Assembly (NCBI GenBank): GCA_021295675.1
Contig: JAGWBY010000005.1
Location: 16,583-71,859 of the forward strand
Origin: Candidatus Latescibacterota bacterium
GTDB lineage: Bacteria; Latescibacterota; UBA2968; UBA8231
Length of the DNA stretch: 55,277 nt
Direction: 5' to 3'
Part shown: positions 7,962 through 16,094 of the stretch, one piece after another
How the letters are laid out: each line of letters starts with the position of its first letter
Numbering within the stretch: the first letter of the stretch is position 1
The notes under the pieces: generated by a model
The model's database searches: none
What the model saw: the letters and a program-made list of their open reading frames with translations, nothing else
Told to the model about the DNA's origin: nothing
Program-made: the position numbers and the translations under genes

Positions 7962-8972
7962 ATGTTAGAAGAAGTGCGACAATTGGCGTCGGTGGCCATA
8001 GCGGAAATCGAGGTGGCCCAAGACGATAAGGCACTGGAGGCACTGCGAGTTCACCACCTCGGGCGCAAGAGCCGCTTGCGCCAGATCGCGCGACAGATCG
8101 GCCACCTGCCCGCGGCCGAAAGACCAGCGCTAGGGGAGGCCACTGGTCGCGCTCAACAGGCCATTCAGCAGGCGCTAGACGACAAGGCTCTAGCCCTCCG
8201 GCAGTTGGCTGAAGCGGCTTCTGCTCTTGACGTAACACTCCCGGGCCGACGGCCTCTGTTGGGCTGTGCCCACCCCCTGTCTCAGTTAACCGACGAATTA
8301 GTCAGCATCTTCCAAGGCATGGGTTTTGACGTGGCCGACGGGCCAGAAGCTGAAGACGAGTACCACAATTTCGACGCCCTCAACACACCGGCCGATCACC
8401 CTGCGCGCGACCTGCACGACACCTTCTATCTAGACGGCGGTGGCCTCATGCGCACTCATACCTCCACGGTGCAGATCCGCGTCATGGAGCAAACGCCGCC
8501 GCCAGTGCGGGTCATCTCCCTAGGTCGCTGCTACCGCAAGGAGACGGTCGATGCAACCCACCACTTCGCCTTCCATCAGATCGAGGGCCTATACGTTGAC
8601 CACGGGGTCTCTTTCGCCGACTTGAAAGGCACCATTGAGGCCATGGGACGCCAGCTTATGGGCGCGGAGACCCAAGTGCGCTTTCGACCTCACTTCTTTC
8701 CCTTCACTGAGCCAAGCGTGGAATACGATTTTACCTGCACCTGCAAGAGGCAACGCGCCAACTGCTCTATTTGCAAGGGAACGGGTTGGATCGAAATCGC
8801 CGGTGCTGGCATGGTCGATCCGGCCGTCTTTACCGCGGTGGGCTACGACCCAGACGAATACACGGGCTTCGCCTTCGGCATGGGCTTGGAGCGGATCGCC
8901 ATGATTCGGCACGGCATTGACGACGTGCGGCGCTTCCTCGAAAACGACTTGCGGTTCATCCGCCAGTTCTAA
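7962..8972 (+). CDS. pheS: Phenylalanine--tRNA ligase alpha subunit
   Basis: This 336-residue catalytic subunit charges tRNA-Phe together with PheT. It has an N-terminal coiled-coil arm (about residues 1-85), then the class II synthetase core with motif 2 (RVISLGRCYRKE), the FPFTEPS substrate region, a Cys cluster (CTC...C..CKGTGW) and motif 3 (GFAFGMGLERIAM). The order and length are standard. It overlaps no neighbour; pheT follows after 18 bases. Confidence 0.98.
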   Translation: MLEEVRQLASVAIAEIEVAQDDKALEALRVHHLGRKSRLRQIARQIGHLPAAERPALGEATGRAQQAIQQALDDKALALRQLAEAASALDVTLPGRRPLLGCAHPLSQLTDELVSIFQGMGFDVADGPEAEDEYHNFDALNTPADHPARDLHDTFYLDGGGLMRTHTSTVQIRVMEQTPPPVRVISLGRCYRKETVDATHHFAFHQIEGLYVDHGVSFADLKGTIEAMGRQLMGAETQVRFRPHFFPFTEPSVEYDFTCTCKRQRANCSICKGTGWIEIAGAGMVDPAVFTAVGYDPDEYTGFAFGMGLERIAMIRHGIDDVRRFLENDLRFIRQF

Positions 8973-8990
8973 GGTTCTCGGCAACGCCTT

Positions 8991-11378
8991 ATGAAAATCA
9001 CTTATAACTGGCTCAAGGAATACGTGGATTTCGCCTGGGATTGGCCCGAGCTAGCCGAGCGCCTGACCATGGCGGGCTTGGAGTTCGAGAGCGTCGAGGA
9101 TCTCGGCGCACGCTACGAGGGCGTTGTCATCGGCCGCGTCAACACCTGTTGCCCACACGGAAACGCCGATCGCCTGACCGTCTGCCAAGTCGATGTAGGG
9201 ACCGGAGTCAACACCATCGTCTGCGGGGCACCCAATGTTGCGGCCGGACAAACCGTCGCCGTCGCCCTGCCCGGCACTACTCTGCCCGGCGGCATGCAGA
9301 TCAAAAAAGCCAAAATCCGCGGCGTCGCATCCGAAGGCATGTTGTGTGCCGAAAGCGAACTCGGGCTAGGCGATAACCACGACGGCATTGTAGTAATCGA
9401 CGAGAACCTCCCGGTCGGGATCCCCTTTGCCGAGGCCACTGGGCTCGGCGACGTAGTCATCGACTTCGAAGTTACGCCCAATCGCCCGGACTGCCTGAGC
9501 ATCTTGGGCATTGCCCGCGAGGTCCACGCACTCACCGGCAACCCCCTCCGTTTTCCCAACAGACAAGTGCCCGAAAGCGGACCGGCTACCGCAGAAGACG
9601 TGCGGATCGACATCGAGGCACCAGATGATTGCCCGCGCTACGTCGGCCGCATCGTGCGCGGCGTCGAGGTTGGCCCCTCGCCCGAGTGGCTCCAGCGCCG
9701 ACTCCAAGCCGTGGGTCAGCGCCCGATCAACAACATCGTCGATATAACCAACTACGTACTGCTGGAATTGGGACATCCCCTGCACGCTTTCGACTTACAT
9801 GTACTCGACCAGCGGCGCATCATCGTCCGCCGGGCGCGCACTGGCGAAACCTTGGAGATGATCGACGGCACTCAGTGTCAACTCGACGAAGAGATGCTGG
9901 TCATCGCCGATGGAACGCGGCCCCAAGCACTAGCCGGGGTCATGGGTGGAGCCCATTCCCAAGTATCGGCGGACACCACGGACATCCTGCTTGAAAGCGC
10001 GTATTTCGCACCATCGCGGGTGCGGCTAGTCCGGTCTCGACTAGAGCTTTTCACTGAGGCAGCCACGCGCTTTGAGCGCGGTGCCGATTGGGATGCCCCG
10101 GTGCAGGCGATTGACCGCGCCGCCCACCTAATCGCCAAACTGACCGGCGGCGCGGTCGCCCCAGAGCCTTTAGACGTGTACCCCCGCCCCGGACAACGCC
10201 GCCAAATTCCGCTCTGCGTTGACCGCACCAACCAACTCTTGGCTACGGAGTTAGACTCCGCTGCCATCGTCCAGATTCTCGAACGCCTCGGCTGCCGGGT
10301 CGAATCGGGCCAGCCCCTCGTGGTAACGGCCCCGAGCTTCCGTCCCGATCTGACGCGCCCAGCCGACCTCATCGAGGAAGTCGGCCGCATCTACGGCTTC
10401 GACCGCATTGAGGGTCGCCAAGGGGCATCTGGGCCTTGGATCACCCGGCGCAACCCCGAACTCGCCTTTAGACGGGTCGCTCGGCAACGGCTCTTGGGCC
10501 TAGGTTTGGACGAAGTCGTCAGCAATGCGATCGTCGAATCCCGCTGGCTCGAATTAGTCGGTGCCGCAGACCGTGCCGCCCGCTTGGCCAACCCGCCAAC
10601 CGAAACCCAAGACGCCTTGCGTACCACCTTGGTGCCAAGCCTATTAGACGTCGCGCGTCGCAACTTCAACCAGCGGGCCGCAGGAGTGGCTATTTTCGAA
10701 CTGGGCAAGTGCTTTGTCGCCGCGGCCGCAAAGGGCGCAAGGCCCGAGGAAAACTGGCACCTCGCAGCTCTGTGGTCGGGCCGCGTTTCAGCTTCTCCCT
10801 ATCAGGCCGACGCCCGCGAAGCCGACTTTTTTGACCTCAAGGGCTTGCTAGAAGCGCTAGTGGGCGAGGGGGATTTGCACTTTACGCCCGCCGACCGCCC
10901 CGAATGCCGCTCGGGACACGCGGCCTGTATTTCCCTTGGCTCCCTTGGTGGTCAGCCTCTCGGTTGGCTAGGCCAAGTTTCGGCCGACTTATGCGCGGCA
11001 TTTGATTTAGAGCGCCAAGTACATATTTTTGAAATATCGTTTACCGCGCTAGTACGCCATTGGCACGGTCGGGAGCGCTCGTTTACCGCGCTTTCCAAGT
11101 TTCCGCCGATCGAGCGCGACTTGGCCATAGTCGTACGCGCAGACACTGCAACCGCCGAACTTATCGCCACCATGCGAGATAGCGCGCTCCACCTCGTCGA
11201 ATCCATCGAGGTTTTTGATCTCTATCAAGGGGGTCAAATAGAAGCAGGCCACAAGAGCGTGGCTTTCGCTATTCGTCTGCGCGACCGCGAACAGACGTTG
11301 CAGGACGCTCAGGCCGACGAAGTGATCTCCGCGATGCTCAAGAGTCTCAAAGCGCGGTTCGGCGCTCGTTTGCGCTAA
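8991..11378 (+). CDS. pheT: Phenylalanine--tRNA ligase beta subunit
   Basis: This 795-residue PheT has the full domain set: an N-terminal module leading into the tRNA-binding EMAP-like OB fold (about residues 40-150), B3/B4 editing domain (about 210-390), B5 domain (about 400-475), the catalytic-like core, and the C-terminal FDX-ACB anticodon-binding domain (about 700-795). It forms the heterotetramer with PheS. Length is normal for the family. Confidence 0.98.
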   Translation: MKITYNWLKEYVDFAWDWPELAERLTMAGLEFESVEDLGARYEGVVIGRVNTCCPHGNADRLTVCQVDVGTGVNTIVCGAPNVAAGQTVAVALPGTTLPGGMQIKKAKIRGVASEGMLCAESELGLGDNHDGIVVIDENLPVGIPFAEATGLGDVVIDFEVTPNRPDCLSILGIAREVHALTGNPLRFPNRQVPESGPATAEDVRIDIEAPDDCPRYVGRIVRGVEVGPSPEWLQRRLQAVGQRPINNIVDITNYVLLELGHPLHAFDLHVLDQRRIIVRRARTGETLEMIDGTQCQLDEEMLVIADGTRPQALAGVMGGAHSQVSADTTDILLESAYFAPSRVRLVRSRLELFTEAATRFERGADWDAPVQAIDRAAHLIAKLTGGAVAPEPLDVYPRPGQRRQIPLCVDRTNQLLATELDSAAIVQILERLGCRVESGQPLVVTAPSFRPDLTRPADLIEEVGRIYGFDRIEGRQGASGPWITRRNPELAFRRVARQRLLGLGLDEVVSNAIVESRWLELVGAADRAARLANPPTETQDALRTTLVPSLLDVARRNFNQRAAGVAIFELGKCFVAAAAKGARPEENWHLAALWSGRVSASPYQADAREADFFDLKGLLEALVGEGDLHFTPADRPECRSGHAACISLGSLGGQPLGWLGQVSADLCAAFDLERQVHIFEISFTALVRHWHGRERSFTALSKFPPIERDLAIVVRADTATAELIATMRDSALHLVESIEVFDLYQGGQIEAGHKSVAFAIRLRDREQTLQDAQADEVISAMLKSLKARFGARLR

Positions 11379-11411
11379 TTCCAACCTCAATCAGGAGTAC
11401 AGTCGTCCCCA

Positions 11412-11732
11412 ATGGATGTAAACGAAAATTTTGAACGCCTCGAACTCTACATAAATCGCCTGACGGGAGATCTCGAAACGCTGCGCAAGGAAAACGACGA
11501 ACTGAACGGGCAGCTCCAGAGCCTCAAAGAAAAAAATGACACCCTACAGGCAGACATCCAGAGCCTTGAGACAAAGATCAGCGTCGTCAGCAGTGAAAAT
11601 GAACAGAGCAAAAAGGACAAAGAAGTGGTAAAGGGACGCATCGAACAGCTCCTCAGCCGCTTGGATGGTGCCTTCAGCAGCAAAAACGAACACCTTGAGC
11701 AGGTCGAAACAGCCCATACAGAGGCTGAATAA
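11412..11732 (+). CDS. ZapB-like coiled-coil cell-division protein
   Basis: This 106-residue protein is almost one continuous coiled coil. Leu/Ile residues recur at heptad positions through residues 8-90 (LYINRLTGDLETLRKENDEL and onwards), rich in Glu, Lys and Gln, with no signal peptide. Its place directly before zapA strongly suggests a ZapB-like partner that bridges ZapA and the division machinery. This is inference from fold and context, because coiled coils cannot be assigned by sequence alone. AGGAG lies about 13 bases before the ATG. Confidence 0.7.
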   Translation: MDVNENFERLELYINRLTGDLETLRKENDELNGQLQSLKEKNDTLQADIQSLETKISVVSSENEQSKKDKEVVKGRIEQLLSRLDGAFSSKNEHLEQVETAHTEAE

Positions 11733-11761
11733 GACAAAGACATCTGAGAAAGGGGTCTAGT

Positions 11762-12076
11762 ATGTCGTCCCAAGTAGTAGTCAAAATATTCGACAAGCAC
11801 TATACCCTAGGCGTTGACGAAGATCACTCTGCCGAACACGTACAAAAACTCGCCGAGATGGTGGACGAGCGCATGCATGAAGTCAAGCGCGAGCTCCAGA
11901 GCGGCAATCCACTCCAAGTGGCCATCTTGGCCAGTCTGAGCTTAGTGGAGGAACTCCTCTCCCTGCGGGAGGACTACGCTTCCGCTGAAGCCGATATAGC
12001 CCAGCGAACTTCTCAGCTCGCCACCTCGCTTGGGCACCTTTTCGCCGAAGTAGAAGTCCCCCGTTCCGATAGCTGA
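11762..12076 (+). CDS. zapA: Cell division protein ZapA
   Basis: This 104-residue protein matches ZapA: an N-terminal strand region (VVVKIFDKHYTLG), then HVQKLAEMVDERM and a long C-terminal helix that forms the dimeric coiled coil. ZapA promotes FtsZ filament bundling at the division site. It is preceded by AAAGGGG and follows the ZapB-like gene by 29 bases. The zapA-rny order is seen in many bacteria. Confidence 0.88.
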   Translation: MSSQVVVKIFDKHYTLGVDEDHSAEHVQKLAEMVDERMHEVKRELQSGNPLQVAILASLSLVEELLSLREDYASAEADIAQRTSQLATSLGHLFAEVEVPRSDS

Positions 12077-12114
12077 AGTATCCCGAGCCGGATTCCACCC
12101 CGTGCTCTGGCCTG

Positions 12115-13734
12115 ATGCCCGCAGGCGTCAAGACCGATAAGGATAAGAAAGAGATTCCCTTGTTTAATGGGTTTGACTACATAGTCCTAATCTGTTCTGC
12201 CTTCGCCTTTTTCGCCGGCGGCTGTCTCCTCGGCTGGCTTGGCAGTGAGCGGCTGCGCAACAGCAAACTGCACAGCACCCAAGCCACTGCCGATCAGATC
12301 GTCGCCCGCGCCCGCCAAGAAGCCGAAGCGCTGAAAAAAAATGCCCTACTCGAAGCGAGAGACGAGTGGCACCGCGAGTGGGCACCGCTGGAAAAGGAGC
12401 AAGAGACACAGCGGCGCTCGTTGCGCGATCTGGCGGCCAAGCTGCTAGAGCGCGAACAACAACTAGAGCGCAAAATAGACCTACTCACGAGCAAGGAGCG
12501 CGAACAGCTCAAGAACGAGCAGGACCTCGACCGCCGCGAGGCGGCCATAGCTGCGGACGAGGTCCAAGCTCAGGACCTCGTCCGCGAACAGAGTCGGAGG
12601 TTGGAAGAATTGGCTGGCGTAAGCCAGCAAGAAGCCCGGCGCATACTCGTTGATCAGCTAGAGGGAGGCGCGCGCCGAGTTGCCGCCCGCAAAGTCCGCG
12701 AGATCAGGGACACCGCGGTTGCCACAGCTAACCTAGAGGCCAAGGAAATCATCACCCGCGCCATCCAGCGCTTCGCCGGAGAACTGACCGTCGAGAGTAC
12801 GCTTTCGGTCGTGCCGATCCCCTTCGACGATATGAAAGGGCGCATCATCGGTCGCGACGGGCGCAATATCCGCTCCTTTGAAATGATCACCGGCGTCGAA
12901 GTCATCGTCGATGATACCCCTGGCATGGTCATGCTATCGGGCTTTGATCCACTGCGCCGCGAAGTGGCCAGACATACTCTCGAAACGCTCATCCGCGACG
13001 GACGCATTCACCCTGGGCGCATTGAGGAAGTGTATGACAAGGCCCGCAGCACCGTCGAGGAGATGATTCGCGAGTCCGGTTCCAAAGCCGCCTTTGACCT
13101 CGGCATTCACGACTTGCCCGAGTCGCTATTGGAAACGCTGGGCAAGCTCCGCTTCCGCACCAGCTACGGACAAAACTTGTTGGTCCACAGCAAGGAAGTC
13201 GGGCTTTTGGCCGGCATGATGGCCGAGATGCTCGACCTTGATATAGTGCTAGCACGCCGCGCTGGTCTCTTGCACGACATCGGCAAGGCACAGGACTTTG
13301 AGTTGGGCAACGACCCAGCGCAAAGTGGTGCCGTACTGGCCCGCAAGGGCGGCGAAAGCCCTGAAGTTGTGCAGATTATCGAAACCCATAGCAAGCACAC
13401 GCCCTCGCGCTCAGCCATCGCCGTACTAGTCGAAGCCGCCAACGAAATCTCCACCCACCGCCCGGGTGCCCGCAAAGAAAAAGTCGAGGAGTACATCTGC
13501 CGTTTGCACCACATTGAGGAACTCGCAGCCGACTACGTGGGCGTGAAACAGGCTTTTGCCCTGCAAAACGGCAAGGAGGTTCGGGTCTTGGTCGACAGCG
13601 GAGTGGTAGATGACACGTACGCCGAACAACTCGCCGACGACATCACCACCAAGCTCGAGCAACAACTCGAATACCCTGGGCAGTTGCGCGTCTGCATCAT
13701 CCGCGAGATGCGTGCCGAGTCTCACGCGCGGTGA
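12115..13734 (+). CDS. rny: Ribonuclease Y with divergent HD-domain residues
   Basis: This 539-residue RNase Y has one N-terminal membrane helix (about residues 20-43), a long charged coiled coil (about 50-225), a KH domain with GRIIGRDGRNI (242-252), and an HD domain. RNase Y is a membrane-bound endoribonuclease starting mRNA decay. In the HD domain the first His (358) and the HD pair (387-388) are present. However, several normally conserved positions differ: Phe395 stands where a His is usual, the GTH motif reads NDP, HH reads His425-Ser426, and Asn443 replaces the Asp of the AADALS motif. The N-terminus before the helix is longer than usual. The next gene overlaps its stop. Confidence 0.93.
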   Translation: MPAGVKTDKDKKEIPLFNGFDYIVLICSAFAFFAGGCLLGWLGSERLRNSKLHSTQATADQIVARARQEAEALKKNALLEARDEWHREWAPLEKEQETQRRSLRDLAAKLLEREQQLERKIDLLTSKEREQLKNEQDLDRREAAIAADEVQAQDLVREQSRRLEELAGVSQQEARRILVDQLEGGARRVAARKVREIRDTAVATANLEAKEIITRAIQRFAGELTVESTLSVVPIPFDDMKGRIIGRDGRNIRSFEMITGVEVIVDDTPGMVMLSGFDPLRREVARHTLETLIRDGRIHPGRIEEVYDKARSTVEEMIRESGSKAAFDLGIHDLPESLLETLGKLRFRTSYGQNLLVHSKEVGLLAGMMAEMLDLDIVLARRAGLLHDIGKAQDFELGNDPAQSGAVLARKGGESPEVVQIIETHSKHTPSRSAIAVLVEAANEISTHRPGARKEKVEEYICRLHHIEELAADYVGVKQAFALQNGKEVRVLVDSGVVDDTYAEQLADDITTKLEQQLEYPGQLRVCIIREMRAESHAR

Positions 13735-14513
13735 ACATTCTCTTCGTCGCCGATATCTTTGCCCAGCCGGGCCGCCGGGTCGCCGCAGCCGTAATCCCCG
13801 AGTTAGTGAAACAGCGCGAAGTCTCTCTGGTAATCGCCAACGGCGAAAATGCCGCCGGGGGGTTTGGCCTCACCGACCGCATCGTGCGCAAGCTGCACAG
13901 CTATGGCACCGACGTCATCACCAGCGGCAACCACGTCTGGGATCGCCGCGAGTTCATCCCATACCTAGACCAATCCGACCGCGTCCTGCGCCCCTTCAAC
14001 TACCCCAAAGATGCTCCTGGCACTGGTGCGACCATTATTGCCGCACGCGGCGGTCTCCCCGTGGCCGTGCTCTGCCTCCAAGGGCGCACCGGGATGCCCA
14101 CCATCGACTGCCCCTTCCGCACAGGCCGCGCCGAGGTCGAGCGCCTGCGCACAGAGACGCCCTTAGTCTTCGTGGATTTCCACGCCGAAGCCACGGCTGA
14201 GAAAATGGCTATGGGCTTCCACCTCGATGGCTTGGCCACCGCAGTCATCGGCACCCACACCCACGTGCAAACCGCGGATGAGCGCATCTTGCCCAAAGGC
14301 ACGGCGTACCTAACTGACGCTGGTATGACCGGCATCCGCGAATCCGTGATTGGCGTGCGTCCCGAAATAGCCATCCAACGCTTCCTCACCCAAGTGCCCA
14401 CCCGTTTCAAGCCCGCCGACGGCGAGGCGATCCTCTGCGGCGCGCTGATCGAGGCCGACGAGGCGAGCGGCCGGGCCACTCGAATTGAGCGGTTGCAGCT
14501 AGCAGAGCCTTGA
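13731..14513 (+). CDS. YmdB-type metallophosphoesterase
   Basis: This 260-residue protein belongs to the TIGR00282/YmdB calcineurin-like phosphoesterase family. Metal-site motifs are visible: an early Asp in VADIF, NGENAAGGFGLT, SGNHVWD, DFHAEATAEK and GTHTHVQTAD. The Bacillus subtilis YmdB hydrolyses 2',3'-cyclic nucleotides, affects RNase Y-dependent RNA levels, and is encoded next to rny as here. The GTG start at 13731 overlaps the rny stop (GTGA), showing coupling. Length is normal. Confidence 0.92.
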   Translation: MNILFVADIFAQPGRRVAAAVIPELVKQREVSLVIANGENAAGGFGLTDRIVRKLHSYGTDVITSGNHVWDRREFIPYLDQSDRVLRPFNYPKDAPGTGATIIAARGGLPVAVLCLQGRTGMPTIDCPFRTGRAEVERLRTETPLVFVDFHAEATAEKMAMGFHLDGLATAVIGTHTHVQTADERILPKGTAYLTDAGMTGIRESVIGVRPEIAIQRFLTQVPTRFKPADGEAILCGALIEADEASGRATRIERLQLAEP

Positions 14514-14521
14514 CCTCGTGT

Positions 14522-14584
14522 GAATTAGGAATTAAAAATTAGAAATCGGGCGCGACGAACACACTAATTCTCAATTCCTAATTC
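14522..14584. repeat. AT-rich palindromic repeat between ymdB-type gene and xseA
   Basis: GAATTAGGAATT (14522-14533) pairs perfectly with AATTCCTAATTC (14573-14584). The stem extends inward to 21 bp with two mismatches, closing a loop of about 21 bases that is GC-rich. The arms contain the AATTAGG/CCTAATT unit more than once. It interrupts an otherwise tightly packed block. It could be a dispersed fold-back repeat, or a transcriptional stem. Confidence 0.7.
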
Positions 14585-14607
14585 CTAATTGATTACCCGG
14601 AGTACCT

Positions 14608-15852
14608 ATGTCCTTTCAAGAGCCGCTCTTCTGGACCGACGCCGAAGACGCAGCCCACCGGCCCTACTCGGTCTCCGAAATCACCAGCCAAGTCAAAGAG
14701 CTACTCGAGGAGAACCTGCCCAAGTGCTGGGTCGAGGGCGAGATTTCTCAGTACACCCACCACAGCTCTGGCCACCGCTATTTCACGCTCAAAGACAATG
14801 CGAGCCAGCTAAGCGCGGTGATGTTCAAGTGGCAGGCCGGCTCGCTCTCCTGCAGCCCCCAACAGGGCATGCAGGTGCAGGTGTATGGATATATCTCCGT
14901 CTTTGAGCGCGCCGGGAAGTACCAACTCTATGCCGAGCAGATCAAACCCGCTGGCGTCGGCGAGTTGGCTATCGCCTTCGAGCAGCTCAAAAATCGCCTA
15001 GCGGCCGAAGGGCTTTTCGACGAAAGCCGCAAGCGACCCCTGCCCCCGTATCCCCGCAAAATCGGCGTGGTAACCTCGCCGACCGGCGCGGCCATCCGCG
15101 ACATCATTCAAATCCTCGACCGCCGCGCCCCGGATATCGAGATCGTCCTCTGCCCCGCACGGGTCCAAGGCGAGGGAGCCGCCGCTGAGGTCGCCGCCGC
15201 CATCGCCAGTTTAAATCAACTAGACGACATCGACGTGTTGATCGTCGGTCGCGGTGGCGGCGCGCCCGAAGACCTCTGGCCTTTCAACGACGAATCCGTC
15301 GCCCGAGCCATCTACCAGTCGCCTCAGCCCGTCATCTCTGCCGTCGGCCACGAGATCGACTACACCATCGCCGACTACGTGGCCGATTGCCGCGCCCCAA
15401 CCCCCTCGGCCGCAGCCGAAATAGTCGCCCGCGAACGCAGTGCCCTGCGCGAGCGAGTCGGTGAGCAACAAGGCCGCTTGCTAGCGGAAATGGAGCGCTA
15501 TCTCAGCTCCTTAGAGGAACGGTTGGGCCACTGCGACCCAGGCCGCCTGCGCGCACGCCTAGACGACCACTTGCAGCAGCAAAGCCTATACCTCGACGAG
15601 CGGTGCCAAGCCCTTTCTACCGCTTTCGATTGGTTTTTGCGCACGCGGGTCGAGGCCCTAGCCACCGCCACCACCCGCCTCGACGACCTCAGTCCGCTTA
15701 CGAGCCTAGCGCGCGGTTTTGCCCTAGCGGAACGCGTCGCCAATAAACACCTCGTCCGCGACAGCAACGAGCTTCAGCCGGGCGACAAACTGCAACTGCG
15801 CTTTCACCGCGGAGGCGCTATCTGCCGTGTGGAGGAGAAACTCAATGAGTGA
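14608..15852 (+). CDS. xseA: Exodeoxyribonuclease VII large subunit
   Basis: This 414-residue XseA has the N-terminal OB-fold DNA-binding domain (about residues 14-112, with WVEGEIS and HRYFTLKD) and the catalytic exonuclease VII domain (PRKIGVVTSPTGAAIRDI, DVLIVGRGGGAPEDLWPFND, SAVGHEIDYTIADYVAD). It degrades single-stranded DNA with the small subunit encoded next. A coiled-coil C-terminal part follows. Length is normal. It overlaps xseB by 8 bases. Confidence 0.97.
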   Translation: MSFQEPLFWTDAEDAAHRPYSVSEITSQVKELLEENLPKCWVEGEISQYTHHSSGHRYFTLKDNASQLSAVMFKWQAGSLSCSPQQGMQVQVYGYISVFERAGKYQLYAEQIKPAGVGELAIAFEQLKNRLAAEGLFDESRKRPLPPYPRKIGVVTSPTGAAIRDIIQILDRRAPDIEIVLCPARVQGEGAAAEVAAAIASLNQLDDIDVLIVGRGGGAPEDLWPFNDESVARAIYQSPQPVISAVGHEIDYTIADYVADCRAPTPSAAAEIVARERSALRERVGEQQGRLLAEMERYLSSLEERLGHCDPGRLRARLDDHLQQQSLYLDERCQALSTAFDWFLRTRVEALATATTRLDDLSPLTSLARGFALAERVANKHLVRDSNELQPGDKLQLRFHRGGAICRVEEKLNE

Positions 15853-16075
15853 ATCTTTTGAAGAAGCCCTAGCCGTGCTCGAAGAGAGCGTCCAGCGCCT
15901 CGAAGCAGGCGACCTCAAGCTCGAAGAGGCCCTCGAAGTATTTGAAAAGGGCGTTGCCGCCTCGCGCGCCTGCGGCCAGTGGCTCGACCAGACCCGCGAG
16001 CGCGTCCAAGTCCTCACCGCCGATGCTGAGGGTCAATTCCGCCTCTCTTTTCTGGACGACGAAGACGACCAATAG
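15845..16075 (+). CDS. xseB: Exodeoxyribonuclease VII small subunit
   Basis: This 76-residue helical protein has the XseB pattern: SFEEAL..LEE.VQRLE.GDL.LEEALE.FE.G. Several small subunits bind one XseA to make the nuclease. I chose the ATG at 15845 because it gives the standard N-terminus and overlaps the xseA stop by 8 bases; an in-frame ATG six codons earlier adds residues not seen in the family. The C-terminus is acidic. Confidence 0.95.
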   Translation: MSESFEEALAVLEESVQRLEAGDLKLEEALEVFEKGVAASRACGQWLDQTRERVQVLTADAEGQFRLSFLDDEDDQ

Positions 16076-16094
16076 CCCCCTCGGCCTCGGCCCG

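Noticed and set aside
12164..12653. Long open frames on both strands across the rny coiled coil
   Set aside because: They are Arg/Ser-rich shadows created by the GC-rich codons of rny and have no start signals.
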